The notes under the pieces: model-generated | What the model was told of the DNA's origin: nothing | The model's database searches: none | The model's input: only the letters and a program-made list of their open reading frames with translations | Source: Anseranas semipalmata | Lineage: Eukaryota > Chordata > Aves > Anseriformes > Anseranatidae | DNA length: 64,000 nucleotides | Direction: 5' to 3' | Assembly: GCA_013399115.1 (NCBI GenBank) | Contig: VXAA01001229.1 | Coordinates: forward strand, 458,685 to 522,684 | Program-made: the position numbers and the translations under genes | Shown: positions 50,165 to 61,517 of the stretch, piece by piece | How positions within the stretch are numbered: the stretch's first letter is position 1 | Layout of the letters: every line of letters begins with the position of its first letter

Positions 50165-51476
50165 AAGAACAGTCCTGTTTGCCCTCAGGACATGCAGAGA
50201 ATCTGATCTTTCTCATGTTGTCTGGGTCAAAGTGAGAGATAGAAAGAGGAAAAGTGCTGTGTTGCTGCTCTATTTTTAATCCAATGTTTGTTGGCCTTTT
50301 TTTTTTTTTTAATTTTAAACCATGTTAATGTATCTGTTGCATTTTGATCTTTTGTCAGAGATTCCTAATATGCCTCCAGTGCGTCTCTTCTGCTGTGATT
50401 TTGTAAATCCCTAGCTACAATATCCATAAAAACATCCGTGGGCTTTAATAGAGAAAGTCTTGTATTAACCCTGAAGCACAAAGTTCTGAAACTATGTTTA
50501 GTACTGTTTTACGAAAAGTTTTGAAATTGTTTACAGTTGACAAGATTGTGAGTTTTTTTCATATTTTATGGAGTGTTCCAAGCAATTATTAATAATGCGT
50601 TTTTAAAGATCCATGTAATAGAACAAGTGTTAAAAAAAAAAATGCAAGTGCAGCTGTTTTTAAAACTTCTCTTTAATGCACTGATGAATCTGTTGGCTTC
50701 CAGTAACACTGCAGAGCCATTAGACTGATATATTGATAATTGCAATTAAACTTACATTATTTCCTGTGCACTTTCTTCTTAAAAGGCCTTTTGTTGTACT
50801 CATTTTTTTTAACTCACCAGATTTTAAATAATTACTTTCCTCTCCAATTGAATTTTTGGGATTGCTTTTGTCACACTAACTCTTCTTTCAGGAGAGACCA
50901 ACTCCCAGCGCTGCCACAGTGCCTAGGCCACAAGGGGCCGATTTTCCTTTATGCCACTACTTGCCGCGACCTCTCTGAGCTGGTTCTATATTGTCCTCAT
51001 TGTACATGCTGTGTGTATTTGTCGCGTACACAGCGCATGCAATGTGGACATAATGGAGCTCAAGTTACGCCTGACAAGGAGATATGAAATACCCACAGGA
51101 AATGGGTGGTGGTGGTTTGAAAAATTGCTTGCTTGTGTGTGCGCGCACATGCCTGCTGTCTGGGAAGACTTCTTGTGTGTGAACACTGTGTTGTAGATGC
51201 AGTTTATTAGTGAGAAGAAGGCAGTGTCAAGAACTTATAGGATCATTGCAGCTCTCCACACTTCCGCAAGGAAATATATTAGCAGGGTTTAAATAGTACA
51301 GGAATCTAACTTGGGTCCATTTTAACTTCATATATTCTAGGATTTTCATTATTGTTTTCTATATTTTTTAACATACTGGTTTTTATTCTACCACTTAGAA
51401 TTTGGGGGAAAAATGCCATTTTCATATAAAATGAACATGTTATTTAAATTGTGTCAACATTTCTGTGCTTTTTGTC

Positions 51477-51502
51477 TTTTTTTTTTTNGTTTCAACTTCT
51501 TT

Positions 51503-51533
<31 letters not shown>
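51477..51533. repeat. long poly-T with one unresolved base
   Basis: T11, an N at 51488, a short unique spacer, then T30 at 51504-51533. The N almost certainly reflects sequencing trouble in the homopolymer. Confidence 0.95.
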
Positions 51534-51535
<2 letters not shown>

Positions 51536-53019
51536 CAGAAGGATAAAGCAAACTGAATCTTCTGTTTTCATTTTTAATTAAAAAAGCTATATTTTTTATT
51601 CTAGGATCTTGAAAATGTTACTTCATGGAAAGTGCTTTCATTGCTGGTTTTCAGCTGGGGCAGCTGTAGTCACTTACCTGTTTGACCAAAACCAGAGCCA
51701 CATCTCGTGTTCTCTCTGCCATGAATTAGCACTTTCCCTCAAATTATTTTGTTAAATCTTTTTGTGAATAGTGGTTATCTTGACATGTGCTGAGATACAT
51801 GGAATTAGATATTTTCAAGCAAAAAATATTACAAAGGCAAGTATTGCACCTAAAGTGACTTGCAGAAGCTGCAAAAATGAAAGTCCATTCTCAACTGGAC
51901 GTAGACTGAATTTATAATAGGACAAAAACAGCTTTCTGTAGACCTGAGCCCATGTTCAAGAACATGAGCTGCATGAAAAAACTGTGATTTTTTTACAGAG
52001 TTGAAATTAAATTTAAAAGGGGAGGGGACAGGGGGACATGTTTTCAGTGACAGTGATGGAAATGCTAGCAAACAGCTATCTCAGGGGAACGGTGTTTTGT
52101 ATTACTCCAGTCATTGCTGAAAGCATTATTTCATTTTTGGGGGAGTTTTTATGAGCTTTGCATTTTATAGGATTACTAATGATAATGTTTTGTATTATTA
52201 CTTGTTTGTTTTACACTGGGGAGAAGACTGAATAAAATGGCTAAAGCCACTAAAGAACACCAAAAAGGTGTTCTCCCTCCCTGGAACTGATGCTGCCCTT
52301 GCTGGCGTGGCGCGGACTGTGAGCCGTGTCCTTCATGTCCACACATGCTACAGCCAACAGTGATGAAAGGTGCATGGCGCTTTCCTGCATCATTTTTATT
52401 GCATAAAAGATGGTGATTATAATACGTAGCACTTTGTTTCATTTGCCAGTCTTGCAGGGTGCTCCAGGAGCCACAGAGCTAACAGAGCCTGCTTTCCTCT
52501 GAGTTTGCTCTGTGTCCCCTACTCATGCAATGTTTACTCAGGCTTGGTATATGAGGCACAGAGACGTCACTGAACAGAAACAAGAAGAAATAAATGTTTC
52601 CTAGGCTATCAAAAACTCTGATGGAGCAGTACTTATATTAGAAGTTTGTGGTATCAGCTCGGTAGCCTTGTGTTATTATCTGCCCTGAGTCTACAGTAAT
52701 AAAATTAAAGACCTGACACGAGATGGTGAAAAATAGTTTCTGATGTTGGAAAAAAAATGTATCCAATGCTGAGAGTACTGTGAGAGCAGTGCTTTATTTC
52801 CAGGTATTTTTCCAAGGGGGTGTGGGACTTAACCCATGCGCAAAGTTCATCCCTGCAGATGTTGATGCAGGTGTGGCTGGTGGGAAGTGTGTAAGCTCTG
52901 TTCTGACCTCGCTCCATTGGCCCCACTGTAGCAATGGCCTCCCCTGGAGGCAGGACCTCTCCTCTACCGGGGAGGTTTTGCTTTCATTGGATTTTTTTTT
53001 TTCCTTTCCTTAAATCGTT

Positions 53020-53052
53020 ATTTGCATTAATCCAATTGCTGGAAAGGGATTA
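53020..53052. promoter_or_regulatory. octamer plus TAATCC motif cluster, candidate enhancer core
   Basis: ATTTGCATTAATCC at 53020-53033 fuses the POU octamer ATTTGCAT to a K50-homeodomain TAATCC (OTX/PITX type). A second site in reverse sense, GGATTA, lies at 53047-53052. A TAATTA site follows near 53080 (TGTAATTAAA). Binding is inferred from known factor motifs only. Confidence 0.3.
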
Positions 53053-54320
53053 TAGGCCCAGAATAAAATCCAGTTGTAATTAAAAATGTAAAAGCGGCTT
53101 ATGTTTTTAGGCCAAAGTTATTAGAGGAAGCTATCAGCGTACCAATATTAATACCCCAATCTCAGCTGGGAGGCTGTTACCATGATGAGTGTTTCTGATA
53201 ATGGCCTTGTTATTGAACATTTTATGGTAGATAACTTTTGCTTGTGTTTGCCTCATATCTGTTATGTATGTCATAAGCTATGTACCAGTTTTCTTCTCAC
53301 TGTCCTTGTGGGTATCCCTGTTTTTTTTCATATTTCTGGAACTCTGCTGTTTAGAAGCTAATCTAGCTATATTGCAAAAGCAAGAGTTAGCGAGGGGATG
53401 TTTAGGGCACAAAAGCCTGTGGAAATTACCCTCTGTGAGAGGACTGGGGTATGTTCCAGTCTTCAACATCTGCATCTTAAGCTATCTTTTCATAACAAGC
53501 ATTGCCTTATAAAACATCTGTAGTTTTCTTTGATCCTCTATAAGCATACAGAAAAATGGTAAGTCAGAACAGTTCTCAACCATTCAGTTATTCATGCCAT
53601 GTGTCTGATACTGTGGCACACAATTGTCTGGTTATTCAGTTTGCAAGCCTGTTTTGTAAATCTTTCTGAGTAGGGCACTTTTTAATTACCTCTAGAATTA
53701 AATCAATGCAGGGGCTAGAGCTACTCATTACTATTTATTTTTTTAATCTAGAGATTGAAACTTTCTTTGGCCTTCACTTTCTTCAAATGGGAGGTGTTTC
53801 ATTTCATCTCTGTCATTTTTTGAATGAAAGCTTTCTGTAAAGGAAAAGATGCAGAAAGACTGTTATTCCTTGATGATTTAGTTGAAAAAGTATGGACCAG
53901 ATTGGCTCTCAAACTGCATTCTTCAGAATCTCTTTCATCCAGATTGTGCTTTACTTCCCAGACTCAAACATCCGCCACTTGACAGTGCACGGTGTTGGTC
54001 CTCTGATGACAAATGGGGTTTATAGCTGAAGCTGTGAATGAAGTCTTCCAGAGCAACAGTGCTAAATTGCTAGAGGTATGCAAACAAATACCTTACCAAG
54101 TGTTGTTTTATCAGCCTATGAGCTACAGAGAGTTCTCAATGAAGTAAACTCTTTCTGATGTTTCTTTCTCTCTTTCTCTTTTGGGTATTCTGACGTTTGG
54201 GGTTTTGTTTTTCTGATTTGCTTTCCCAGTTCCTTTTCAGGAAGATGTTTCGATCTTTCCTCCCAGTAACAGTGTCTCTAATCTTTGTTCTCTTCTGGCT
54301 CTGTGTGGCTTGTGCTTGAT

Positions 54321-54373
54321 TTTTTTTTTTTTTTTTTGTTTTGTTCTTCTTTTTTTTTTTTTTTTTTTTTTTT
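54321..54373. repeat. paired long poly-T runs
   Basis: T17 and T24 separated by GTTTTGTTCTTC. They serve as an extended pyrimidine tract ahead of the CATTTAG acceptor at 54390-54396. Lysine-rich frames on the other strand are artefacts of these runs. Confidence 0.95.
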
Positions 54374-54396
54374 GGATGTCGCTCTCTCTCATTTAG

Positions 54397-54581
54397 GGAA
54401 GCTTTCTGTGGTCTATTCAACGCTGACGGTGTCCCAGGCAGGGGCTGTGGTACTGGCTCCTGTGCTTTGTTTGGCTCTTCTGGGAGTCTCGCTCTGTGCT
54501 GGGGTTCAGCTGCTCACATCCAGCCCAGCGATGTTAGTTGTGTTCTGGGGTGCTGATGGCACAGTGCCAGCTGCTAGTTAA
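54397..54581 (+). CDS. weak candidate terminal exon with a hydrophobic segment
   Basis: After the T tracts and CTCTCTCTCATTTAG, two bases and 60 codons stay open to TAA at 54579-54581. An AATAAA lies only 29 bases on (54610-54615). The translation holds a hydrophobic run (AGAVVLAPVLCLALLGVSL) that could be a membrane segment. A second frame is also open for about 55 codons and the segment is GC-richer, so the frame could be a composition effect. No upstream exon leaving in phase 1 was found except possibly off-window. Confidence 0.13.
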
Positions 54582-55038
54582 AGCTGTTTTGAAATGTTTA
54601 TTTACATGAAATAAATTTAGTCTCTAGGCTGTGCTGAGAAATTCTCTGTATCTCTAGCCTGTACCAGCAAGAAAGATGCTGTGCCAGAAACTCAGAGATT
54701 CCACGAGAGGCAACATTAGAAGACTACATGTTTTTAGTGCTGTGCACAGCTGAAGAATTCCAAATTTAGTATTGTCTGCATGTTGTGGAAAATACCAACT
54801 CAGGAAAAACACTGAAAAAAAAGAAGTGCAAAGAGTCAGCAGATCTTTCCTTCATATATTTCCACTTTAAAAGTCATGAACCCTAGTGAAATGCTGTTTT
54901 TTCTTCTGCAAACACACTTGCAGTTCTACTGTATGCAGCACAAAATTTGCTTTCTGCTGTCAACAGTCCTGATCAGTTCTTTTGTTTGTGATAGCAGCAG
55001 CATTTCACGTGCGTGATGCTGGATGAGGAGACTGAGTG

Positions 55039-55821
55039 CTAGGGACGGAAGAAGCCTATTGTAAGGTGTTTCATACAGGGAGAGCCTGCAACTTTGCCTC
55101 TTGGCCTAAATAACTCCTTAATGAAACAATTACATCCTTTTGGATGTTCTGTAGAGATTCCAGTCACCTTACCTAAAACTGGTGTGCAGTAGGCATCTGA
55201 AGTACCAAGCACCACAGGTTTTCGTAACCTGCTCTCCTTGCAAACCACTTGCATCAGGGAGTGAAACGCTGCTCCTCCATGCCTGGCTCCCAGCAACTCC
55301 CAGCGTGGGGAGCTGCTCGGCTGCGGCAGTGCTGCTTCGCTTTCTGCGATCGCTTGGGCTGCTGCATGTCTGCCAGCCAGCCATCTACAGAGGGAGGGTT
55401 GCTTAAACGAGTCATTATGGGCTAGCCGGGTGTTCTGTGGGTGTGCACATGCATGCGTGCCTGCTGGTAAAAGTGCTTTGTTCTGCGTCCTTTGAATTGC
55501 TTTCTCGTGCTGAAGATTTGTCCTGCTTTGATGGGTCAGGAGAGCTGAGCAGAGGGCAGTGGGTCTGTGAGAGAAGAGTTTGGTGTTTGCTTGGTGCTGG
55601 TTGCTGCCCTGGTGGTATTTGAGAAGACAACGGCGGAGCCTCGGGGTGGTGCTTGGGCACTGCAGCTGAAGGTGATGGCTGTGAAGTCGTGCAAGAAACG
55701 TGGTCTCACAGGTCCCGGGCTGGGCTCTGGCAGCGGGAGCAGAATTGAGGACTGCCAGCGCCTGCAGGCAGGCAGCCTTTGGTCCTCGTTTCTGAGGCTG
55801 GGATGTGTCGCTGGCTGTCAA
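55039..55821 (-). other. 260-codon open frame in a GC-richer block, probably not coding
   Basis: This is the longest open frame in the window. Composition is rich in Ala, Ser, Gln, His, Thr and Pro with no domain, signal peptide or repeat, as expected when a GC-richer region is read out of frame. Parts of the other strand are open too (for example 55567-55851). A single-exon gene or a transcribed noncoding RNA cannot be excluded. CpGs are more frequent here than in the flanks but do not make a clear island. Confidence 0.15.
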
Positions 55822-58622
55822 GAAGGTGCCAATAAGTTGCTGTGTAGCTGAGTGAGAAGAGAACCGCGGGCTGATGTGTTCACAGTCTCAGGGAAAGCTG
55901 CGCCTTGCATCTAAAAATAGGTTTGGTGGGTTCTGCCCTCAGTACTGGGGGAAAGAGGAGAGGCTGCCTGCATTTTTTGCTATGTTGATGGCTGTGCCAT
56001 GCATTTCTGGGGGGAAGGCATTTTACCTTTATAATGCTACACCTTTTTGGACATAATCCAAGCTCTGGAGCAAATATGTGCTGTCAATCTCTGTACTGGT
56101 TTCCTGAGCGTGAACTCCGACCTCAGGTGCTGCTGAGCCTGGGTCCACCTCTGACTCCTGTTTGCAGTAAACAAAACTTGTGCAGATTCAGGTTGCAGCA
56201 TGCGGCGTGTGACACATGCATGCGAGCATCGTGCGGGATCTGCTGGGAATGTCTGCGGCAGCCTATGGGTGAGAGCCGGGATACAGGGGACCAGCCTGCT
56301 GCTCTGCAGCTGCTTCCTCTTCTTCTGTTAGTTGCTTTCTGACTAGTTTCTCCTAATTTCTTTCTGTATTTTTCTTAAGATCCATTTTCTTTCCTCTTTT
56401 TTACTCCATCATTGCCTTCTCGCTCTCTAGGATTATGCTTTGTATGTGAACTGCTGTGGCAGAACCGCCAGATATTTTTGGTTTGAACTTTTGCCTATCC
56501 GACAACTACAAAAGCTGTAGAACTTTTTAATGACTGACTCTGATAAAGTTTTTTTTTGTCGTGCTTCCTTGTGTACCTTTAAAGTATTTGTAATATTGTA
56601 ACTTTTAGTGTGTATTTTTTTTTTGCGTTAATAAGATAATGTAATTTGAAGTTAGGCAGATATATTCCAAAGGCTGTGCAAGAATGAATTCACTGTTATT
56701 GATGGGCACTCAATACTGATTAAAAAACAATGACATGGAGAGTTGCATGTTGAAAAAGGATGTAACACAAATAATTTAAATATTTTTCTCATGTTTGAGT
56801 ATATTTGTGGTGTCTGATTGAGCTGGTAAGCAAAATAAAGACAGATGGCAATGAATTCATTCCAACACGTTTTCATTATGGTACGGCTATTCTGACTTCT
56901 CACAGCACTTGCACAAATGATCTTGTTTAAACCTCCCTTGCTGTCGCTGTCCACACCTGGTTCAGGGAATTCAGAGGTAGCATGGTTATAATATGTACAG
57001 AGAATCGATTTTTGTATGAATAATAAAAGTGAAAATAGATGGAAAGAAGAGCTGCCTGTAATTAACCTGTACGCTCAGAGCTGCAGTAAGAACTTAACTC
57101 TTTGCTCTTTAAAGTCAATACTAAAACTTAGTGGGATTAGAACAGAGTTTCTCTTAGTTGAAGTTTAGTCAGTTGAAGTTTGAAGATGACACAGTGATTC
57201 ACCATGCTATCTTGGTTAGAAATAGAGAGAACACCAGGCACCTGCCCCATCTCCTGGGCAGCCCCGTTCCACGCTGCCCAGCAGCTCCCGTCTGCATCTG
57301 GGCTCTGCAAGGGTGGTGTTACCACTGTTTCTGTGTACAGGAATGGTCAGTAAACACATTTGGATGACAAGTATTCTCTTCTTAATGGTTTGTAGTTCAC
57401 TGCAGAAAAGGAAAAGGGCAGGAGAGGGAAGGCTTTGCAAGGACCATAAATGCTTGTAATTGTAGTGTTGTCCAATGACACAGGTGTTCTTGAAGCTCCT
57501 GCCCTAAATAAATACAATCTTTTTAGCATTTTTATCTTAATGGAATAATTATAATGTCTAATAACTTCATCCCTTTCTTTAAGAGAATACTTGACATTTC
57601 AGATATTACGCTAACCAGTCAGTGTCTTGTCCCATTCCTTTGTCATATTTCAAAGGTGCCCATTATCTTGGTGCTTTCTGTATGGAAAAGATACTAAAAC
57701 CCATGTATTTTGCTGGAAATGCTGTACTCAATTTCTGTATGAAAAAGTATGCAGAAAACACGATAACAATGTAGTATTCTCTGCAGTATAAATTGTTATT
57801 TTTTGAGATGTCTACACAGAAATTGCTGAACTGCTCAATTTTAGTTCTTCTGTTCTTCCTGTATGTAAAGTATTGCTGCTATTGTTTTTATGGATCTGAG
57901 ACAACATATGCCTCGAGTATAGCAGATTAAACTTGTTTTGCCTTGCTGTTGAGCATGCTAAGTGATGGTAGAGTGAATATGCTCCACCTTTATCCCTCTC
58001 AAGCCACCCCTCCATCCACTCACACCACCCATGAGGGTGTATGCACAGAGCGCAGAGGAGATGGGTCTGGCTCAGCACCTTTCTGCTTCTCACCTTTCTC
58101 TGCGTCCTGCACTCCTGGAAGATGACACACAGTCTGCTGCAAACTGCCAGTCCCTGGGAGGGAAGAATGCCTGCAGGATATAAACCATAGGAGGGCTACC
58201 TTGATAGGGCTGCTGAAAATCAAGTATATAGTGCCTTATGTCCATTATAAAGCATTAGAGTTGTGTGTGAGAAGGTGTTAAAGGAGAATAATATTAGTCT
58301 CCCTGTGGGAGCACTGTCTGTCTGTGCTAATAGCCTCCCGCAGCTTGGAGCAACTGCGGTCCTGGCAGTGATGGTTGGTTCGCTGCTGTCCTGTTAGTGC
58401 TCATACCAACCCTGGCAGGGCTCTGGGTGCTGCCTGGGATTTCTGCAGCAGCCTTTCTGTAACCAAGTTGGGCTGACTTTTACACCTCCCACAGTCGCAG
58501 CCTGTCCCAAGCCAGAGTGGTGCTTAGCATATTCATAAATGAAGGCGGCTGTGGAATTGTGGTCAGAAGGCTTCAACTGAGGCGACTGCAAAAACACAGT
58601 GCTTTCCTCAGTGGTGAAATGC

Positions 58623-58667
58623 TAATTATTAATCCTGACTATCTTGTCTTTCAGCAGGGCTAATTAG
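58623..58667. promoter_or_regulatory. homeodomain motif cluster
   Basis: TAATTATTAATCC at 58623-58635 overlaps a TAATTA core and a TAATCC core. The palindrome CTAATTAG follows at 58660-58667. Between them lies a CTTGTCTTTCAG pyrimidine tract. Regulatory role inferred only. Confidence 0.25.
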
Positions 58668-61085
58668 CTCACAGCAGTGTCAGGTTAAAATAACTGTATA
58701 GCAGAGTGCTTCGTGCAGGGTGCTAGCAAACTTTACAGCAAAGGTGGAGTAAGGCAGCACAGGGGTGCCCGGGTGCCCCAAGAGTGACGTGGCCATGCCT
58801 GAGCAGCAGTCGTCAGCCACGGTGCTGCTCCTGGTTCCAGCCTCTCTGCATAGCTCAGGCCAACGCTTTTTCTGCTGCTGAGCGCTCTGTTCCTGTGGTT
58901 TCTCACTCTGTACCAAGCTATGCACACACGTGCATTTTTTTTCCTATTTAATGTAGTTTCTTTTTCCAGAAGAGCGATATTGTCGGGAGAATTTGGCATT
59001 CAGGATACTAAAATTTTCTGACTCTGCGTTAATGCCACATCCATTAATGCAAATGCGTTTTTTTTTTCCCTAGACATAGTAGACCAAACAAAAAGAAAAG
59101 CATAAATAGTGAGGTTAAGTGCTGCATGCTAAAACTGTAGCACTGTTCTGTACTGGAGGTGGTGAGAGGACCGCAAGTACTTCACTAGAAGGAAAGAAAG
59201 GTGGAAACTTGAGAGGAGGGAAAAAAAAGAAAGGTCTTGTCCATATGCATCATTTTGTGAGGAGGGTAGGAGGGAATATATTGAAAACTGTAGACAAAAG
59301 ATGCAGGCTAGGATTACAAAGATCTGAAGGGAGAAGCTTGTTCAGGCTCTAGCTGGTATTGTGGGAGCGATGGACAAAGTAATAGCCGTTCAGGGTGAGG
59401 CCAGCCCTTCCAGCAGCCTTGTCCATGCGGCTTCTCCCAGCGGTGGTGTAGGGGAAGCCCCTTGAGACCCTGTTGGGGATGGGGACTGCCAGCAGCACCG
59501 TCCTCACTTCTGTCTCAATCAGCTGAGCTGGAGTGCAACCTGGGTGCTGGTTCCCTGCATGGAGCCTCTGGGGAGGCCAGTGGGTGAAAACTGCCAGTAC
59601 ATCCAGGAATCTGAGGGAGTGTCAGCCCTCGGAGAGCTGGTCAGTTTGTCATCTCTAAACACACTTAGAGGGAGGAGCTGTGTTTGTGGGAATAAGGGGG
59701 CCTTCTCTGTGGGTCTGGCGCTGAGCTGAGGGCTCTCTGGCAGGGCTCGTTTTTGCACTGTCTGGGTGCCTGAAGTTCGTCCTGAGGGAGGTTTGTTCAG
59801 CTGCGAGCCCACACACAGCTCTTGCTTGTGCACAGCTCAGCCCTGCTCACCATCAACAGTCTGCAGGTATCAGCTGGGACTGCGTCTCTCACCTCTGCTT
59901 TATGCCAGGAAAAGATGTAAGAAAGGGTGTGAAGGGGCAGGAGGCAGGTGGCAGCTTGGTAAACGTGCTCCATATTGCTTTGTGGTGCCTGGAGCGCCAC
60001 ACATCTAAGACCCTGACTTTTATTACAAGTCTAGCTTATGGAAGAAATGAGTTTTTGATTTTGTTTGCCACCAAAATAGTGTGCCATTAAGGGGAATGTG
60101 CTGTATTTTTGTATCTTGTCACATTTTTTGGCGTTTACTGTAGTGCTGTTGCATGTACAGCATGCAGTGTAGTCTCAGTCCCATCTCTCCTGCATTTCCT
60201 AGAATGAAATGACGTCGTTCCTTTTTTCTGTCTGCCCCTCCTTTTCCATGTTCATCTACTCCTTTCTGTTTCAGATACCAATTCTTATGAACTTTTGAGA
60301 GAAAGCTGTCACAGAGGCATGTATCCTGCATTTTGGGTTGAATGTATTTAGCTCCTGTCACAGCCTGAGTGCTTATAGGAAGAAATGGTGTTGTTAAATC
60401 TTAGCATTGACAGTACTAGGGAATGTTTTCACAGGACAGAGATAGTAGTAAGTCTATGGCAAATAAAGTGGTATGTTAGACTTGTTCATGTCTTGAACAC
60501 AATAGCAGAGTAACACTTCACCACATGAAGATAACCATGCTATTCTGCTCAATGCAGTAACATAAAGTTAGGATATTAAGCAGCTACTATTTTACTCAAT
60601 CACTATGATGCTGTTGCTACCTGAGAGTTACCCCATTAAAGCTAGCGTAGGTGTGACAAAACGTGCTGTGCTCATGCTTCCCTTATTTCAGGCAGTTCTC
60701 ATTCCTGTGGGAATTTTGTGCATCTCTGCTAATTGTCACTTTTGAGAGACTCCTGGCTTGTTTATGTGTGACCTCTGAAATGTCATTGCTAGTTAATCCT
60801 CTTTCTATCAGATTATGGAAAGACCTGGCCATGTATTATTTTAACTGAATTATTTGTAAGTTCACAGATGATGATATTTCTAGCTTCTGCTAAATACCCT
60901 CTGCTAGCAAAAGTTTGGTGGCAGGCTCATTCTGCTTACAGAAACCACCTGGAGACTCGCTTTGCAGGTCTCTGCTCAAGTACGGATCGGTGCAGAGTCA
61001 GTCTGGCTTTGTAATGAGCTCTCATCCTGAGAGTGATAATACCTTGTCATCTGTGCTCTTCTGTTCAGGGGGTATCAGTTATGTT

Positions 61086-61099
61086 AAAAAAAAAAAAAA
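61086..61099. repeat. A14 homopolymer
   Basis: Fourteen consecutive A. Confidence 0.95.
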
Positions 61100-61374
61100 T
61101 CTTAGCTGTGCTGCATGGTTTCCCTCGCAAAGGTTATGTGGTTTAGGTAGGTAGACTGTGTTTAAGTGTTTACTTGGAATGTGTGAAAGATTTCAGAAAA
61201 GTCTGACCTTGCTGTGCGACAGGATTTCTCAGTGGAAACACTTTCACATTAAATAGAGAAGAAAGATGAGAAGTTTGTCTGAGGGCCAAATGCATGATTC
61301 ATATCATTAGGGTGAAGTTAGGCACTTCATTTCATCATCTCATGCCTGAGAGTAAGCCTATGGTTCTCCCTCAG

Positions 61375-61517
61375 AGCCACAGTTTCCATTTTTCTGAGGG
61401 ATCTGGCCTCTCCTTTCACCCGCTTACCAAAGGGTCATGATACTTTTTGTGAAACGCCGATGGGAGTTTCCCCGGAGTTGTCACATCACCATCGAGTGTC
61501 TGTGGCCTTTGAGGATG
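61375..61517 (+). CDS. candidate internal coding exon (143 nt), protein not recognised
   Basis: A pyrimidine tract (GGTTCTCCCTCAG, AG at 61373-61374) precedes 143 bases ending GAGGATG|GTAAGA, a strong donor. Phase is 2 in and 1 out, with 47 open codons. The translation begins ATVSIFLRDLASPFTRLPKG and ends with a His/Ser/Val segment (SHHHRVSVAFED). CpGs are retained (AAACGCCGATGG, CCCCGGAG). Entry phase 2 would fit the left-edge exon but not the exon at 49113-49209. It would therefore need another exon between, or belong to another transcript. A second frame is open over the last 25 codons. Confidence 0.22.

Larger units (their letters stand above)
50165..54396. other. noncoding or 3' untranslated stretch with long T tracts
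   Basis: T14 at 50297-50310, T runs with a single unresolved base at 51477-51488, T30 at 51504-51533, T17 at 54321-54337 and T24 at 54350-54373. The motif cluster at 53020-53052 lies here. Bases 50892-51090 follow a strong acceptor (CTTCTTTCAG) and keep CpGs, but have no good donor. Confidence 0.5.
54640..61374. other. mostly noncoding, including a GC-richer block at 55.2-55.9 kb
   Basis: The motif cluster at 58623-58667 and the long minus-strand open frame at 55039-55821 are listed separately. An A14 run is at 61086-61099. No other supported feature. Confidence 0.5.

Noticed and set aside
54136..54420. Lysine-rich 94-codon frame on the minus strand
   Set aside because: It is the read-through of two poly-T tracts; composition is explained by the repeats.
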